From contig NZ_DF970243.1 in NCBI RefSeq assembly GCF_000953855.2, forward strand, positions 1 to 64,000: 64,000 bases of DNA, written 5' to 3'. Each line of letters opens with the position of its first letter. The first letter of the stretch is position 1. Positions 37,462 through 48,313 of the stretch are shown here, in pieces. The stretch comes from Mizugakiibacter sediminis (GTDB lineage: Bacteria > Pseudomonadota > Gammaproteobacteria > Xanthomonadales > Rhodanobacteraceae). Under the pieces are notes generated by a model. It saw only the letters and a program-made list of their open reading frames with translations. It searched no databases and had not been told where the DNA came from. The position numbers and the translations under genes are program-made.

Positions 37462-40008
37462 TCAGGCGGCCAGGCGCGCGCGCAGCAGCGGTTTCGCCAG
37501 CGCCAGCGCGGCCAGCAGCACGACGCCGGCGGCGAGCGCGCCGGCCAGCCCGACCGGCGGCGGCAGCGCGAAGTGGAACAGCGCGCGCGCCGGCGCCCAT
37601 GCCAGGGTCAGCGCGAGCAGCGCGGCGGCCGCGCCCAGCACCCACCACAGCGCGCGGTTGGGGCGCAGCAGCGCCGTCGCCAGCGTGCCGTCGAACGAGC
37701 GGTTGCCGAGGATCAGCGCGACGTTGCAGGCGACCAGCGCGACGAAGGCCAGCGCGCGCACCTGGCTGGCGTCGAGGTCGGCGCGCAGCGCGGCGGCGTA
37801 CACCGCGCCGACCAGCAGCAGCGCCAATGCGCCCTGCAGCAGGCTCCAGGCGATCAGCGCGGCGGAGAACAGCGGCGCGTCCGGCGCGCGCGGCGGGCGG
37901 CGCATGGCGTCGCGCTCCTCGCGCTCGGCCTCGAATACGATCGAGCACACCGGGTCGATCACCATCTCCAGGAAGGCGATGTGCACCGGCGCCAGCACCA
38001 GCGGCGTGCCGGCCAGCAGCGGCAGCAGCGCCAGGCCGGCGATCGGCACGTGCACGGCGAGGATGTAGCCCATCGCCTTGCGCAGGTTGTCGTAGATGCG
38101 CCGGCCCAGCCGCACGGTGCGCACGATCGAGCCGAAATCGTCGTCCAGCAGCACCAGGTCGGCGGCCTCGCGCGCGACGTCGGTGCCGCGCAGGCCCATC
38201 GCCACGCCGATGTGCGCGGCCTTCAGCGCCGGCGCGTCGTTGACGCCGTCGCCGGTCATCGCCACCACCTCGCCGTTCGCCTTCAGCGCCTCGACGATGC
38301 GCAGCTTCTGCTCCGGCATGATGCGCGCGAACACGCCGCACTCGCGGATGCGCGCCACCAGCTCGAAGTCCTCCATTCGCTCCAACTCGTCGCCGGTGAT
38401 GGTGTGCGTGGCGTCGATGCCGGCCTCGGCGGCGATCGCGCGCGCGGTGGCCGGATAGTCGCCGGTGATCATGGCGACGCGGATGCCGGCGGCGCGGCAT
38501 TCGCGCACCGCCGCGGCCGCGCCCGGGCGCAGCGGATCGGCGAGGCCGACCAGGCCGACGAACTCGAAATCGAAATCGTGCTGCGACGGCGGCCACTCGG
38601 CGCCGCGGTGCAGCGCGCGCGCCACGCCCAGCACGCGCATGCCGCGCCGCGCCATCGCCTCGGCGTCGCGCAGCGCGGCGGCGCCGGCGTTGGCGTCGAG
38701 GTGGCAGAGGTCGACGATCGCCTCCGGCGCGCCCTTGGCGGCGACCACGTAGGTTTCGTCGTCCTCGGCGCGCCAGGCCTGGGTCATCGCCAGCAGGCCG
38801 GCGTCCAGCGCGTATTCGCGCTCCAGCCGCCATTCGCCGTGCAGGTGCTCGGTGCCGGCCAGGCGTTCGCCGCCGAGCGCGTGCACGGCGCGCTCCATCG
38901 GGTCGAACGGATCGGGCGCGCTGGCCAGGATCGCGTACTCGACCAGCGGGTGGAACGTCTCCGGCAGGTCGCCGTCGTCGAGCGGGGTGGGGCGGAATAC
39001 CTCGCCGTTCATGCACAGCTCGGCGATGCGCATGCGGTTCTGCGTCAACGTGCCGGTCTTGTCCGCGCACAGCACGGTGGCCGCGCCCAGCGTCTCGATG
39101 GTGGCGGCGCGCCGGGTCAGCACGCGTGCCTTCGAGATGCGCCACGCGCCCATCACCATGAACACGCTCAGCACCAGCGGGAATTCCTCCGGCAGCATCG
39201 ACATGCCGAGCGCGATGCCGGCGAGCAGCGCGTTCATCCAGCCGTCGCGCAGCAGGCCGTACAGCAGCACGGCCAGCGCGCTCAGCGTGACGCCGGCGAG
39301 ACCGAACGCGCGCACCACCTGCCGCGTCTGCAGGCTGAGCCGCGTCGGCTCGTGCGTGATGCGGCCGAGCGCCGCGCCGATGCGGCCGATCTCGCTGCGC
39401 GGCCCGGTGGCGGTGACGCAGGCCAGGCCGCGGCCGCGCACCACCAGCGTGCCGGAATAGACGAACGGCAGGTCGTCGCCGCCGGGGCGCGCGGCGGCCG
39501 GCTCGGCGTCGGCGCCGCGCTTGCGCACCGGCGCGGACTCGCCGGTCAGCAGCGATTCGTCGCAGGACAGCTCGTGCGCTTCCAGCACGCGCGCGTCGGC
39601 GGGCACGCGGTCGCCCTCGGTCAGCACCAGCAGGTCGCCGCGCACGACCTCGCGGCCGGCGATGCGCAGGCGCCGGCCGTCGCGCACCACCAGCGCGCGC
39701 GGGCTGGTCAGGTCGCGCAGCGCCTCCAGCACGCGCTCGCTGCGGTGTTCCTGCACGATGGCGATGCCGACCGACAGGCAGGCGAACACCAGCAGCATCG
39801 CCGCCTCGCCGCGGTCGCCGAGGACGAGGTAGAGCAGGCCGGCGGCGAGCAGCAGGCCGAACATCGGCTCGCGCACCACGTCCAGCACGATGCGCGCCAG
39901 CGAGCGGCGGCCGTCGCGCGGCAGCTCGTTGGGGCCTTCGGCATGCAGCCGCCGGGCCGCTTCGCGGTCGGAAAGGCCGGTCAGGGGAGCCGTGGCCTCG
40001 TCGTTCAT
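37462..40008 (-). CDS. Cation-transporting P-type ATPase
   Basis: An 848-residue P2-like ATPase. The phosphorylation motif is DKTGTLTQNR, the actuator loop LTGESAPV and the hinge MTGDGVNDAP. There are about ten membrane helices. The helix 4 motif reads PEEFPLVLS where calcium pumps have PEGLP, and helix 6 has EMVIDPVCSIVFEAE. The ion is uncertain. The stop codon directly abuts xerD. AGGA lies before the chosen start. Confidence 0.88.
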   Translation of the reverse strand: MNDEATAPLTGLSDREAARRLHAEGPNELPRDGRRSLARIVLDVVREPMFGLLLAAGLLYLVLGDRGEAAMLLVFACLSVGIAIVQEHRSERVLEALRDLTSPRALVVRDGRRLRIAGREVVRGDLLVLTEGDRVPADARVLEAHELSCDESLLTGESAPVRKRGADAEPAAARPGGDDLPFVYSGTLVVRGRGLACVTATGPRSEIGRIGAALGRITHEPTRLSLQTRQVVRAFGLAGVTLSALAVLLYGLLRDGWMNALLAGIALGMSMLPEEFPLVLSVFMVMGAWRISKARVLTRRAATIETLGAATVLCADKTGTLTQNRMRIAELCMNGEVFRPTPLDDGDLPETFHPLVEYAILASAPDPFDPMERAVHALGGERLAGTEHLHGEWRLEREYALDAGLLAMTQAWRAEDDETYVVAAKGAPEAIVDLCHLDANAGAAALRDAEAMARRGMRVLGVARALHRGAEWPPSQHDFDFEFVGLVGLADPLRPGAAAAVRECRAAGIRVAMITGDYPATARAIAAEAGIDATHTITGDELERMEDFELVARIRECGVFARIMPEQKLRIVEALKANGEVVAMTGDGVNDAPALKAAHIGVAMGLRGTDVAREAADLVLLDDDFGSIVRTVRLGRRIYDNLRKAMGYILAVHVPIAGLALLPLLAGTPLVLAPVHIAFLEMVIDPVCSIVFEAEREERDAMRRPPRAPDAPLFSAALIAWSLLQGALALLLVGAVYAAALRADLDASQVRALAFVALVACNVALILGNRSFDGTLATALLRPNRALWWVLGAAAALLALTLAWAPARALFHFALPPPVGLAGALAAGVVLLAALALAKPLLRARLAA

Positions 40009-40176
40009 GCGATGTTCCTGCGGCGGATGGTCGCATGGCCGCCGCGCGCGCGTGCCGGCGACGACGGGTGCGGCGGCTTGCGAACGGCGCACGGCCGGCC
40101 GCCAGCCGGCTCGGTTACACTCCGCCCGTCGCCTGCCCCGGGCCCGCCGGCCGGGGCGATCCCACGAGGTCGTTCC

Positions 40177-40929
40177 ATGCCGAAGTTCCTCCTTGCCGCC
40201 GCCGCGCTTCTGGCCGCTGCCGCCGCCGCCGCCGACGACGCTCCCGCCGCCCGCACGCCCGAGCAGATCGTCGCCGAGGCGATCCACGCGATCGCGCCGA
40301 AAGTGAAGATCAGCGCGGTCGAGCAGGCCGGTCTGCCCGGGTTCTATCAGGTCGTCGCCGACGGACGTGTGATCTACGTCAGTACCGACGGCCGCTACCT
40401 GATCGAGGGCGACGTCTACGACCTGAAGACCCGCACCAGCATCTCCGAGGCGCGCACGGCGATGATGGTGAAGGCCGCGCTGGACGCCGTGCCAGCCTCC
40501 AAGCGCGTGATCTTCGCGCCGCCGGACCCGAAGTACCGCGTGGTCGTGTTCACCGACCCGGACTGCCCGTTCTGCCGCAAACTGCACTCGCACATCCAGG
40601 ATTTCATGAAGGCCGGCATCGCCGTGGAGTATCTGGCCTTCCCGCGCAGCGGCCTGTACACGCCGTCCTACGACAAGGCGGTGTCGGTCTGGTGCGCCAA
40701 GGATCCGCGCGACGCCCTGACCCGCGCCATGGCCGGCGAGAAGATCCCGGCGCTGACCTGCGACAACCCGGTGGCCGAGGAGTACACGCTCGGCGCCAGG
40801 ATCGACCTGCCGGGCACGCCGACCGTGTTCAGCCCCGACGGCCACATCCTCGGCGGCTACATGACGGCCGAGGAGCTGCTGAAGAAGCTGCAGCGCCCCG
40901 ACGCCGCGCCGGCCAAGGCCGGCGGCTGA
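40177..40929 (+). CDS. dsbC: Thiol:disulfide interchange protein DsbC
   Basis: A 250-residue periplasmic disulfide isomerase with a signal peptide ([19 protein letters not shown]), an N-terminal dimerisation domain and a thioredoxin domain. The active site is C130-P-F-C133, and the cis-Pro region [12 protein letters not shown] is present. It reshuffles wrong disulfides in secreted proteins, such as those exported by the type II system in this window. The ribosome site GAGG precedes the ATG. Confidence 0.93.
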   Translation: MPKFLLAAAALLAAAAAAADDAPAARTPEQIVAEAIHAIAPKVKISAVEQAGLPGFYQVVADGRVIYVSTDGRYLIEGDVYDLKTRTSISEARTAMMVKAALDAVPASKRVIFAPPDPKYRVVVFTDPDCPFCRKLHSHIQDFMKAGIAVEYLAFPRSGLYTPSYDKAVSVWCAKDPRDALTRAMAGEKIPALTCDNPVAEEYTLGARIDLPGTPTVFSPDGHILGGYMTAEELLKKLQRPDAAPAKAGG

Positions 40930-40967
40930 GCCGGCGCGCCGCGCGGCCGCGGCGCATCGGGTACCAT

Positions 40968-40988
40968 ATGGGGCTCCCCATGAGCCCC
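40968..40988 (+). promoter_or_regulatory. Alternative hairpins in the purL leader
   Basis: ATGGGG (40968-40973) can pair with CCCCAT (40976-40981), or GGGGCT (40970-40975) with AGCCCC (40983-40988). The two exclude each other. They end 14 bases before the purL start. A regulatory role is only a guess. Confidence 0.3.
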
Positions 40989-41002
40989 TTCCGGCCCCCG
41001 GC

Positions 41003-44000
41003 ATGATCGTCCTCGACGGCCAGAGCGCCCTTTCGCCGTTCCGTCTCGACCGCCTCAACGCCAGCCTCGCCGCCGTCCAGCGCGGCGTGCGCGTGAGTGC
41101 CGCCTGGTTCGCCTACTTCGTCGACGCGCCGCAGGCGCCGGACGGCGCCGCGCGCGCGCGCCTGATCGACGTGCTGGAAGCGAAGCCGGCGGCGCCGGCC
41201 GCGGCCACGCTGTGGGTGGTGCCGCGCCTCGGCACGATCTCGCCGTGGTCGTCCAAGGCCACCGACATCCTCAAGGGCTGCGGCTTCGACGTGAAGCGCG
41301 TCGAGCGCGGCGTCGCCTTCCTGCTGGAAGGCCTGCCGCCCGAGGGCGCGCCGAAGCGCGCCGCGCTGCTGCGCGCGCTGCATGATCCGATGACGCAGTC
41401 GGTGCTGACCGCGCTGGCCGACGCCGAACACCTGTTCCTCGCCGGCAGCCCCGGTCCGCTGGGGCGCATCGCCCTCGGCGACGACCCCCAGGGCGCGCTG
41501 CAGCGCGCCAACCGCGAGCTCGGCCTGGCGCTGGCCGCCGACGAGATCGCCTATCTCGCCGACGCCTACCGCGCGCTCGGCCGCGATCCGACCGACGCCG
41601 AGCTGATGATGTTCGCGCAGGCGAACTCCGAGCACTGCCGGCACAAGGTGTTCAACGCGAGCTGGACGGTGGACGGCGCGCCCGCGCAGGAATCGCTGTT
41701 CGCGATGATCAAGCACACCCACGCCAGCGCGCCCGCGCACACGCTGTCCGCCTACAAGGACAACGCCGCGGTGATCGAGGGCAGCGTCGGCAAGCGCTTC
41801 TTTGCCGATGCCGCCGACGGCGTCTGGCGCGCGCACGCCGAGACCATCGACTACGCGATCAAGGTGGAGACGCACAACCACCCGACCGCGATCGCGCCGT
41901 TCCCCGGCGCCTCCACCGGCGCCGGCGGCGAGATCCGCGACGAGGGCGCCACCGGCCGCGGCGGCAAGCCCAAGGCCGGCCTGACCGGCTTCTCCGTCTC
42001 GCACCTGCGCATCCCCGGTCTGCCGCGGCCGTGGGAAGGCGAGCGGCCGCTGCCGCCGCGCATGGCGAGCGCGTTCGAGATCATGCGCGACGGCCCGCTC
42101 GGCGCCGCCGCCTTCAACAACGAGTTCGGCCGCCCCGCGCTGGGCGGCTACTTCCGCACCTTCGAGCAGGAAACCGGCGAGCCCGGCGTGCGCCGCGGCT
42201 ACGACAAGCCGATCATGATCGCCGGCGGCCTGGCCAACCTGCGCCGCATGCACGTCGCCAAGGGCAAGCTGGAGCCGGGCGACAAGGTGGTCGTGCTGGG
42301 CGGCCCGGCGATGCTGATCGGCCTGGGCGGCGGCGCCGCCTCGTCGATGGCCTCGGGCACCAGCAGCGAGGAACTCGACTTCGCCTCGGTGCAGCGCGAC
42401 AACCCGGAAATGCAGCGCCGCTGCCAGGAAGTGATCGACGCCTGCTGGGCGCGCGGCGAGGCCAATCCCATCGTCAGCATCCACGACGTCGGCGCCGGCG
42501 GCCTGTCCAACGCGATCCCCGAGATCCTGCACGACTCCGGCGTCGGCGGCCGCATCGACCTGTCCAAGGTGCCGTGCGACGACCCGCACCTGTCGCCGAT
42601 GCAGGTGTGGTGCAACGAATCGCAGGAGCGCTACGTGCTCGGCCTGCGCGCCGCCGACCTGCCGCTGTTCAAGGCGATCTGCGAGCGCGAGCGCTGCCCG
42701 TACGCCGTCGTCGGCGAAGCCACCGAAGAGCGGCGCCTCGTCGTCACCCGCTCTTCCGAGTCCCGAGCGCCGAGCCCCGAGTCCCGCGAGGTCGTGATCG
42801 ACCTCTCGCTGGACACGCTGTTCGGCAAGCCGCCGCGCATGCACCGCGATGCCACGCGCAGGAAGCCGCGCGTCGACCTGGTGCCGGATCTTTCCAGCAT
42901 CACCCTCGACGAGGCGATCGAGCGCGTGCTGCGCCTGCCGGCGGTGGGCAGCAAGTCGTTCCTGATCACCATCGGCGACCGCACCGTCGGCGGCCTGTCC
43001 GCGCGCGACCCGATGGTCGGCCCCTGGCAGGTGCCGGTGGCCGACTGCGCGGTGACGCTGGCCGACTTCGAAGGCTACGCCGGCGAGGCGATGGCGATGG
43101 CCGAGCGCACGCCGGTGGCGCTGCTCGGCAGCGCCGATGCCGCGCGGCTCGCCGTCGGCGAGGCGATCACCAATCTCGCCGCCGCGCCGATCGCCGATCT
43201 CGGCGAGGTGCGCCTGTCGGCGAACTGGATGGCCGCGGTCGGCCAGCCCGGCGAGGACGCCGCGCTCTACGACGCCGTGCAGGCGGTGGGCAAGGCGCTG
43301 TGCCCGGCGCTCGGCATCGCCATCCCGGTCGGCAAGGACTCGCTGTCGATGCAGACGGTGTGGAAGGACGGCGCGCAGGAACAACGCACGGTGGCGCCGG
43401 TGTCGCTGATCGTGACCGCCTTCGCGCGCATCGCCGACGCGCGCCGCACGCTGACGCCGCAGCTGCGCCTCGACCAGGGCGAATCCGAGCTGTGGCTGCT
43501 CGACCTCGGCGCCGGCCGCGACCGCCTCGGCGGCTCGGCGCTGACCCAGGTGTTCAACCGCGGCGGCGGCGTGCCTCCCGACCTCGACGATCCCGAGCGG
43601 CTGAAGGCGTTCTTCGCCGCGATCCAGGAAGCCAATCGCGCCGGCCTGCTGCTGGCCTACCACGACCGCTCCGATGGCGGCGCGATCGTGACCCTGCTGG
43701 AGATGGCCTTCGCCGGCCACGTCGGCCTGGAGATCCACCTCGACGGCTGGGCCGAGAACACGCTGCGCGCGCTGTTCAACGAGGAGCTCGGCGCCGTGGT
43801 GCAGGTGCGCACGCGCGACCACGACGCGTTCGTCACGCTGCTGGCGAAGCACGGCCTCACTGCGCTCGCCCACGTGATCGGCCGGCCCAAGGAAAAGCTC
43901 GGCATCAAGCTGCGCCTTGCCGGCGACCCGGTGGCGAAGTGGAACTGGACGCAGCTGATCACCGCGTGGACCGAGACCAGCCACGCCATGCAGCGCCTGC

Positions 44001-44890
44001 GCGACAACCCGGCCTGCGCCGACATGGAGCGCGTGTGGCGCACCGACGACGCCGATCCGGGCCTCAGCCCCAAGCTCGGCTTCGATCCGGCCGAGGACGT
44101 CGCCGCGCCGCACGTCGCCCGCGGCGCGCGCCCGCGCGTGGCGGTGCTGCGCGACCAGGGCGTCAACGGCCAGGCCGAGATGGCGGCGGCGTTCACGCGC
44201 GCCGGCTTCGAAGCGGTCGACGTGCACATGACCGATCTGCAGAGCGGGCGGTGCAACCTCGCCGACTTCGTCGGCTTCGCCGCGCCCGGCGGCTTCTCCT
44301 ACGGCGACGTGCTCGGCGCCGGCCGCGGCTGGGCCACCTCGATCCTGTACAACGAGGCGCTGCGCACGCAGTTCGAGCTGTTCTTCGCCGATCCCCGGCG
44401 CTTCGCGCTGGGCGTGTGCAACGGCTGCCAGGCGCTGGCGGAGCTGGCGCCGATCATCCCCGGCGCGGCGCATTGGCCGCGCTTCAAGCGCAACGCTTCC
44501 GAGCAGTACGAGGCGCGCCTGGTGATGGTCGAGGTGCTGGATTCGCCGTCGATCTTCTTCCGTGGCATGGAAGGCTCGCGCATCCCGGTGGCGGTCTCGC
44601 ACGGCGAGGGCCGCGTCGAGTTCGCGCACGACGCCAAGCCCACCAAGAGCGGTGCCTGCCTGCGCTACATCGATAACCGCGGCAAGCCGACCGAGAACTA
44701 CCCGCTCAACCCGAACGGCTCGCCCGGCGGCTACACCGGTTTCACCGCCGCCGACGGCCGCGTCACCATCCTGATGCCGCATCCCGAGCGCGTCGCGCGC
44801 AGCGTGCAGATGAGCTGGCATCCCGACACCTGGGGCGAGGACTCGCCGTGGATGCGCATGTTCCGCAACGCGCGGGCGTGGGTGGGGTGA
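41003..44890 (+). CDS. purL: Phosphoribosylformylglycinamidine synthase
   Basis: A 1295-residue single-chain PurL, the proteobacterial form. It has an N-terminal PurS-like domain, two FGAM-synthase halves ([19 protein letters not shown] and others) and a C-terminal glutaminase with the nucleophile in [12 protein letters not shown] and a late His. It makes FGAM from FGAR, ATP and glutamine in purine synthesis. Residues about 584-596 are coded by five 7-bp repeat units that lengthen a linker between the halves. The gene overlaps the next by GTGA. Confidence 0.96.
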   Translation: MIVLDGQSALSPFRLDRLNASLAAVQRGVRVSAAWFAYFVDAPQAPDGAARARLIDVLEAKPAAPAAATLWVVPRLGTISPWSSKATDILKGCGFDVKRVERGVAFLLEGLPPEGAPKRAALLRALHDPMTQSVLTALADAEHLFLAGSPGPLGRIALGDDPQGALQRANRELGLALAADEIAYLADAYRALGRDPTDAELMMFAQANSEHCRHKVFNASWTVDGAPAQESLFAMIKHTHASAPAHTLSAYKDNAAVIEGSVGKRFFADAADGVWRAHAETIDYAIKVETHNHPTAIAPFPGASTGAGGEIRDEGATGRGGKPKAGLTGFSVSHLRIPGLPRPWEGERPLPPRMASAFEIMRDGPLGAAAFNNEFGRPALGGYFRTFEQETGEPGVRRGYDKPIMIAGGLANLRRMHVAKGKLEPGDKVVVLGGPAMLIGLGGGAASSMASGTSSEELDFASVQRDNPEMQRRCQEVIDACWARGEANPIVSIHDVGAGGLSNAIPEILHDSGVGGRIDLSKVPCDDPHLSPMQVWCNESQERYVLGLRAADLPLFKAICERERCPYAVVGEATEERRLVVTRSSESRAPSPESREVVIDLSLDTLFGKPPRMHRDATRRKPRVDLVPDLSSITLDEAIERVLRLPAVGSKSFLITIGDRTVGGLSARDPMVGPWQVPVADCAVTLADFEGYAGEAMAMAERTPVALLGSADAARLAVGEAITNLAAAPIADLGEVRLSANWMAAVGQPGEDAALYDAVQAVGKALCPALGIAIPVGKDSLSMQTVWKDGAQEQRTVAPVSLIVTAFARIADARRTLTPQLRLDQGESELWLLDLGAGRDRLGGSALTQVFNRGGGVPPDLDDPERLKAFFAAIQEANRAGLLLAYHDRSDGGAIVTLLEMAFAGHVGLEIHLDGWAENTLRALFNEELGAVVQVRTRDHDAFVTLLAKHGLTALAHVIGRPKEKLGIKLRLAGDPVAKWNWTQLITAWTETSHAMQRLRDNPACADMERVWRTDDADPGLSPKLGFDPAEDVAAPHVARGARPRVAVLRDQGVNGQAEMAAAFTRAGFEAVDVHMTDLQSGRCNLADFVGFAAPGGFSYGDVLGAGRGWATSILYNEALRTQFELFFADPRRFALGVCNGCQALAELAPIIPGAAHWPRFKRNASEQYEARLVMVEVLDSPSIFFRGMEGSRIPVAVSHGEGRVEFAHDAKPTKSGACLRYIDNRGKPTENYPLNPNGSPGGYTGFTAADGRVTILMPHPERVARSVQMSWHPDTWGEDSPWMRMFRNARAWVG
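42754..42788. repeat. Heptad block inside purL (element 4)
   Basis: Five consecutive 7-bp units of the type TCCCGAG (also TTCCGAG and CCCCGAG) lie in the coding sequence and are read through as [12 protein letters not shown]. It is a single block without the opposite-facing partner. The frame stays open. Confidence 0.7.
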
Positions 44891-45813
44891 GCGCCTCCGT
44901 GCCGCGCGCCGCCGCGCGCGTGCGTGCGCTCGCCACGCTCGGTCTGCTGGCGCTGACCGCGGTGTGGGGCTCGACCTTCGTGCTGATCAAGGACGTGGTC
45001 GGGCGCATGCCGGTGGCGGACTTCCTCGCCGTGCGCTTCGCCATCGCCGCCGCGGCGATGGCGCTGCTGTTCGCGCGGCCGCTGCGGCGCATGTCGCGCC
45101 TGCAGGTCGGCCGCGCGCTGCTGCTCGGGACGGTCTACGGCGCCGGCCAGCTGCTGCAGACCTGGGGCCTGGCGCTGATCTCGCCCAGCGTCAGCGGCTT
45201 CGCCACCGGCATGTACGTGGTGTTCACGCCGCTCCTCGCCACCGTGCTGCTGCGCCAGCGTCTGGCCGGCGTGGTGTGGCTGGCGACGCTGATGTCGCTG
45301 GCCGGGCTGGCGCTGCTGTCGCTGCGCGGCTTCGAGGTCGATCTCGGCGTATGGCTGACCTTGGCCTCGGCGCTGCTGTACGCGCTGCACATCGTCGGCC
45401 TCGGCCACTGGTCGCGCGCCGACGAGGCGTTCGGCATGTCGGCGGTGCAGACGATGGCGATCGCGCTGGTGTGCATGCTCGCCACCGCGCCGCACGGCCC
45501 GGTGCTGCCGCCGGACCGCGCCGCCTGGATCGCCGTGCTGTACATGGCGCTGGTCGCCGGGGCCGGCGCGATGCTGATGCAGACCTGGGCGCAGGCGCAC
45601 CTGTCGGCCACGCGCACCGCGATCGTGATGACCACCGAGCCGGTGTTCGCCGCCGCCTTCGCCGTCGCCTTCGGCAGCGACGTGTTGAGCTGGCGCATGC
45701 TCGCCGGCGGCGCGCTGGTGCTGGCGGCGATGTACCTGGTCGAGCTGATGCCGCGCCGCCGCGGCAAGGCCGACGCCGCGCTCACCGCGGAGGCGGTGCA
45801 TCACGAGGTCTGA
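44887..45813 (+). CDS. EamA/DMT-family transporter
   Basis: A 308-residue inner membrane protein with ten hydrophobic helices in two EamA halves ([16 protein letters not shown] and [16 protein letters not shown] near the half starts). The family exports amino acids, nucleobases or other metabolites. The start is GTG at 44887 within the purL stop region (GTGA). The coupling to purL may mean a link to purines, but this is not shown. Confidence 0.8.
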   Translation: MSASVPRAAARVRALATLGLLALTAVWGSTFVLIKDVVGRMPVADFLAVRFAIAAAAMALLFARPLRRMSRLQVGRALLLGTVYGAGQLLQTWGLALISPSVSGFATGMYVVFTPLLATVLLRQRLAGVVWLATLMSLAGLALLSLRGFEVDLGVWLTLASALLYALHIVGLGHWSRADEAFGMSAVQTMAIALVCMLATAPHGPVLPPDRAAWIAVLYMALVAGAGAMLMQTWAQAHLSATRTAIVMTTEPVFAAAFAVAFGSDVLSWRMLAGGALVLAAMYLVELMPRRRGKADAALTAEAVHHEV

Positions 45814-45903
45814 GCGTCGGTTAGCGCTGCTTCGTCCAGTTTGAGATTGCCGGGCAATGACGCGAGTCGGGGTGGGCGAAGGCCGCCTGCGTTTCCGCCG
45901 CGG

Positions 45904-47616
45904 TCAGGGCTTCGCCCCGCGCTTGGCGCGGAACGGGCTGTCCGGATACCACTGCGGCCACACGCCGCTCTTCGCCAGGCGCTGGCCGAGTTCGTAGTAG
46001 GCCTGGGTGTCCTCGAGGATGCCGTCGACGTTCCAGTTCGGGTCGAACACGTCGTTCGGCGTGTGGTAGCGGTGCGCGGTGTAGTCGGCTGCCGCGGCCT
46101 TGCCGGCGGCCTCGCCGCCGTTCAGCAGGTCGAGGCCGGAGCTGGCCAGCATCGCCGGCACGCCGGCCTTGGCGAAGTTGAAGTGGTCGGAGCGGAAGTA
46201 GAAGCCGTTCTCCGGCGTGGTCTCGGCGGAGATCACGCGGTCCTGCGACTTCAGCACGTCGGCCAGCAGGTCCTCCAGCTGCGACTGGCCCTTGCCGATC
46301 ACGGTCATGTCGTGCGCGCGGCCGATCGGCGGCAGCGCGTCGACGGCGAGGTCGGCGACGGTCTTGTCCAGCGGGAACACCGGCTTTGCCACGTAGTACT
46401 TCGAGCCGAGCAGGCCGGACTCCTCCAGCGTCGGCATGAAGAACAGCACGCTGCGCTCGGGCGGCGTCGGCTGGTGGGCGAAGGCGTCGGCGATCATCAG
46501 CAGCATCGACAGGCCGGTGCCGTTGTCGACGGCGCCGCCGAACACCTGGTGGCCTTCGCGCTGCGGATCCATGCCGAGGTGATCCCAGTGCGCGGTGTAG
46601 ATCACCGCCTCGTCGGGATGCGTGCTGCCCTTCACCATCGCCAGCACATTGCGCGACTCGAAGCGGCCGATGCGGTTCTTCAGCGTCAGCGAGGCGGCGG
46701 CCTTCAGCGGCACCGGCTTGAAGCCGCGCTGCGCGGCCTGCTTCTCCAGCGCGTCGAAGTCGAGGCCGGCGTCGGCGAACAGGCGCTTGGCGGCGTCGCG
46801 GGTCAGCCAGCCGGCCACCGGCAGGCGCGGCGCCGGATCGACGCTGGCGGGCAGGCCGAGCTGCGGGCCCGTGCCGCTGTTGACGACCACGCTCCACGGA
46901 TAGCCGGCCGCTTCGTCGCTGGTGTGCACGACGAAACAGGCGGCGGCGCCCTGGCGCGCGGCCTCCTCGTACTTGTACATCCAGCGGCCGTAGTAGGTCA
47001 TGGCGCGGCCGTTGAACAACTTGGGGTCGCCGGTGGCGAAGCCGGGATCGTTGACCAGCACGATCACCGTCTTGCCCTTGACGTCGACGCCCTGGTAGTC
47101 GTTCCAGTCCCAGTTGGGTGCGATCGCGCCGTAGCCGAGGAACACGATCGGCGAGTTCTTCAGGTCGACCCGCGGCTTGCCCTGCAGCGTCTCCACCATC
47201 ATGTCGGTGCGGTTGGCGAAGCGGTCGCGCTTGCCCTTGGCCGTCACCGTCATGGCGACGTCGGTGTCGAGCAGCTCGGTCGACACCGTCGGCACGGTCT
47301 GGAACCAGCTGCCGTGGTCGCCGGGCTCGAGGCCCATGCGCTTGAACTGCTCGACCAGCCAGGCGGTGGTCTTCTGCTCGCCTTCGGTGCCGGGCTTGCG
47401 GCCCTGGAAGTCGTCGGAGGCGAGGGTGCTGTCGTAGCGCTTGAACGCCTCGGCATTGATCTGCGGCGCCAGCGCCAGCGGCGCGGGCATGGCCGGCGCG
47501 GCGGCGGTGCGCGCCGGCGGCGGCGTCGTTGCGGCGGGCGGGGCGCTCTGCTGCTGCTGGCAGGCGGCGAGGCCGAAGCCGGCGAGGCCGGCGAGGACGA
47601 AGGCGAGGTGGCGCAT
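45904..47616 (-). CDS. M28-family metallopeptidase lipoprotein
   Basis: A 570-residue zinc peptidase. The signal ends in a lipobox (GFGLAAC followed by QQQQ), so it is a lipoprotein. A Pro/Ala linker and a PA-type inserted domain precede and interrupt the catalytic part. Metal residues are visible in TAHWDHLGMD, GAVDNGTG, LEESGLLGS, SDHFNFAKAG and YHTPNDVFD. Family members are aminopeptidases. The ribosome site GGAGAG precedes the start. Confidence 0.88.
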   Translation of the reverse strand: MRHLAFVLAGLAGFGLAACQQQQSAPPAATTPPPARTAAAPAMPAPLALAPQINAEAFKRYDSTLASDDFQGRKPGTEGEQKTTAWLVEQFKRMGLEPGDHGSWFQTVPTVSTELLDTDVAMTVTAKGKRDRFANRTDMMVETLQGKPRVDLKNSPIVFLGYGAIAPNWDWNDYQGVDVKGKTVIVLVNDPGFATGDPKLFNGRAMTYYGRWMYKYEEAARQGAAACFVVHTSDEAAGYPWSVVVNSGTGPQLGLPASVDPAPRLPVAGWLTRDAAKRLFADAGLDFDALEKQAAQRGFKPVPLKAAASLTLKNRIGRFESRNVLAMVKGSTHPDEAVIYTAHWDHLGMDPQREGHQVFGGAVDNGTGLSMLLMIADAFAHQPTPPERSVLFFMPTLEESGLLGSKYYVAKPVFPLDKTVADLAVDALPPIGRAHDMTVIGKGQSQLEDLLADVLKSQDRVISAETTPENGFYFRSDHFNFAKAGVPAMLASSGLDLLNGGEAAGKAAAADYTAHRYHTPNDVFDPNWNVDGILEDTQAYYELGQRLAKSGVWPQWYPDSPFRAKRGAKP

Positions 47617-47702
47617 GATCGCTCTCCGGTGGTGCGGGGGACCGGGCGGTTCTAGCGCCGCCGGGCGGCGCTGTCCAGCGCCGCGGCGCGGAGAGGGCGC
47701 GA

Positions 47703-48227
47703 TCAGAACTTCTTCGGCGGCGCCTGTTGCGGTGCGCTGCCCGGAAAGGCGCGGGTCGCATCGCCGGCGCCGAGGTAGCGCACCGCCAGCTGCCAGCGCT
47801 CGCCGGCCTTGCGCCAGACGTCGACCACGAAGTCCGTCGGCATGGCCTCCGCGCGCGAGTCGTCCGCCGGCAGCGTCAGCGTGAAGCTGACCACCGCCGT
47901 GTCGCCGTAGTCGTGCACGGCGAAGCGCTCCAGTGCGGCGTCGGCGAAGGCCGGCGGCAGGTGCGCCAGCCATGGCGCGCGCGGCGTGGGTACGTCGGGC
48001 GCGTTGGCGTCGCGCTGCTCGAAATCCTCGGCGAGGAGCTGCTTCAGGCGGGCGGCGTCGTGCGCGCGCACGGCATCCGCGAGCTCGCGTTCGAGGCCGG
48101 CGAACCGCATCACCGCGCGGCTGACCGTGGGAATGCGCGGCGCCCCCGCAGCGGGCGGCCGGGCGAGGGCGGCGGCGCCAGCGAGCAGCGCCGCCAGCGC
48201 GACGATGGGGAGCGGAATCCTGGACAT
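47703..48227 (-). CDS. Secreted SnoaL/DUF4440-like protein
   Basis: A 174-residue protein with a signal peptide (MSRIPLPIVALAALLAG). It then has a single alpha+beta cone fold, suggested by ERELADAVRAHDAARLKQLLAEDF and WRKAGERWQLAVRYL. This pattern is typical of NTF2-like DUF4440 proteins, many with no known activity. It is a single gene between the peptidase and the EXORDIUM-like gene. Confidence 0.65.
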   Translation of the reverse strand: MSRIPLPIVALAALLAGAAALARPPAAGAPRIPTVSRAVMRFAGLERELADAVRAHDAARLKQLLAEDFEQRDANAPDVPTPRAPWLAHLPPAFADAALERFAVHDYGDTAVVSFTLTLPADDSRAEAMPTDFVVDVWRKAGERWQLAVRYLGAGDATRAFPGSAPQQAPPKKF

Positions 48228-48313
48228 GATGGCGGGTCCCGAAAAAAGCGGAGACGCCGGCACCGCGACGCGACAGGGGGGCGCGCCGCGGCGCCGACGC
48301 TCCGCCAAGACGA

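Noticed and set aside
40829-44821. Long minus-strand open frame opposite purL
   Set aside because: Antisense shadow; purL is complete with conserved motifs.
45838-45885. Possible further heptad element between the EamA and M28 genes
   Set aside because: Only about two weak units are visible; not enough to call it.
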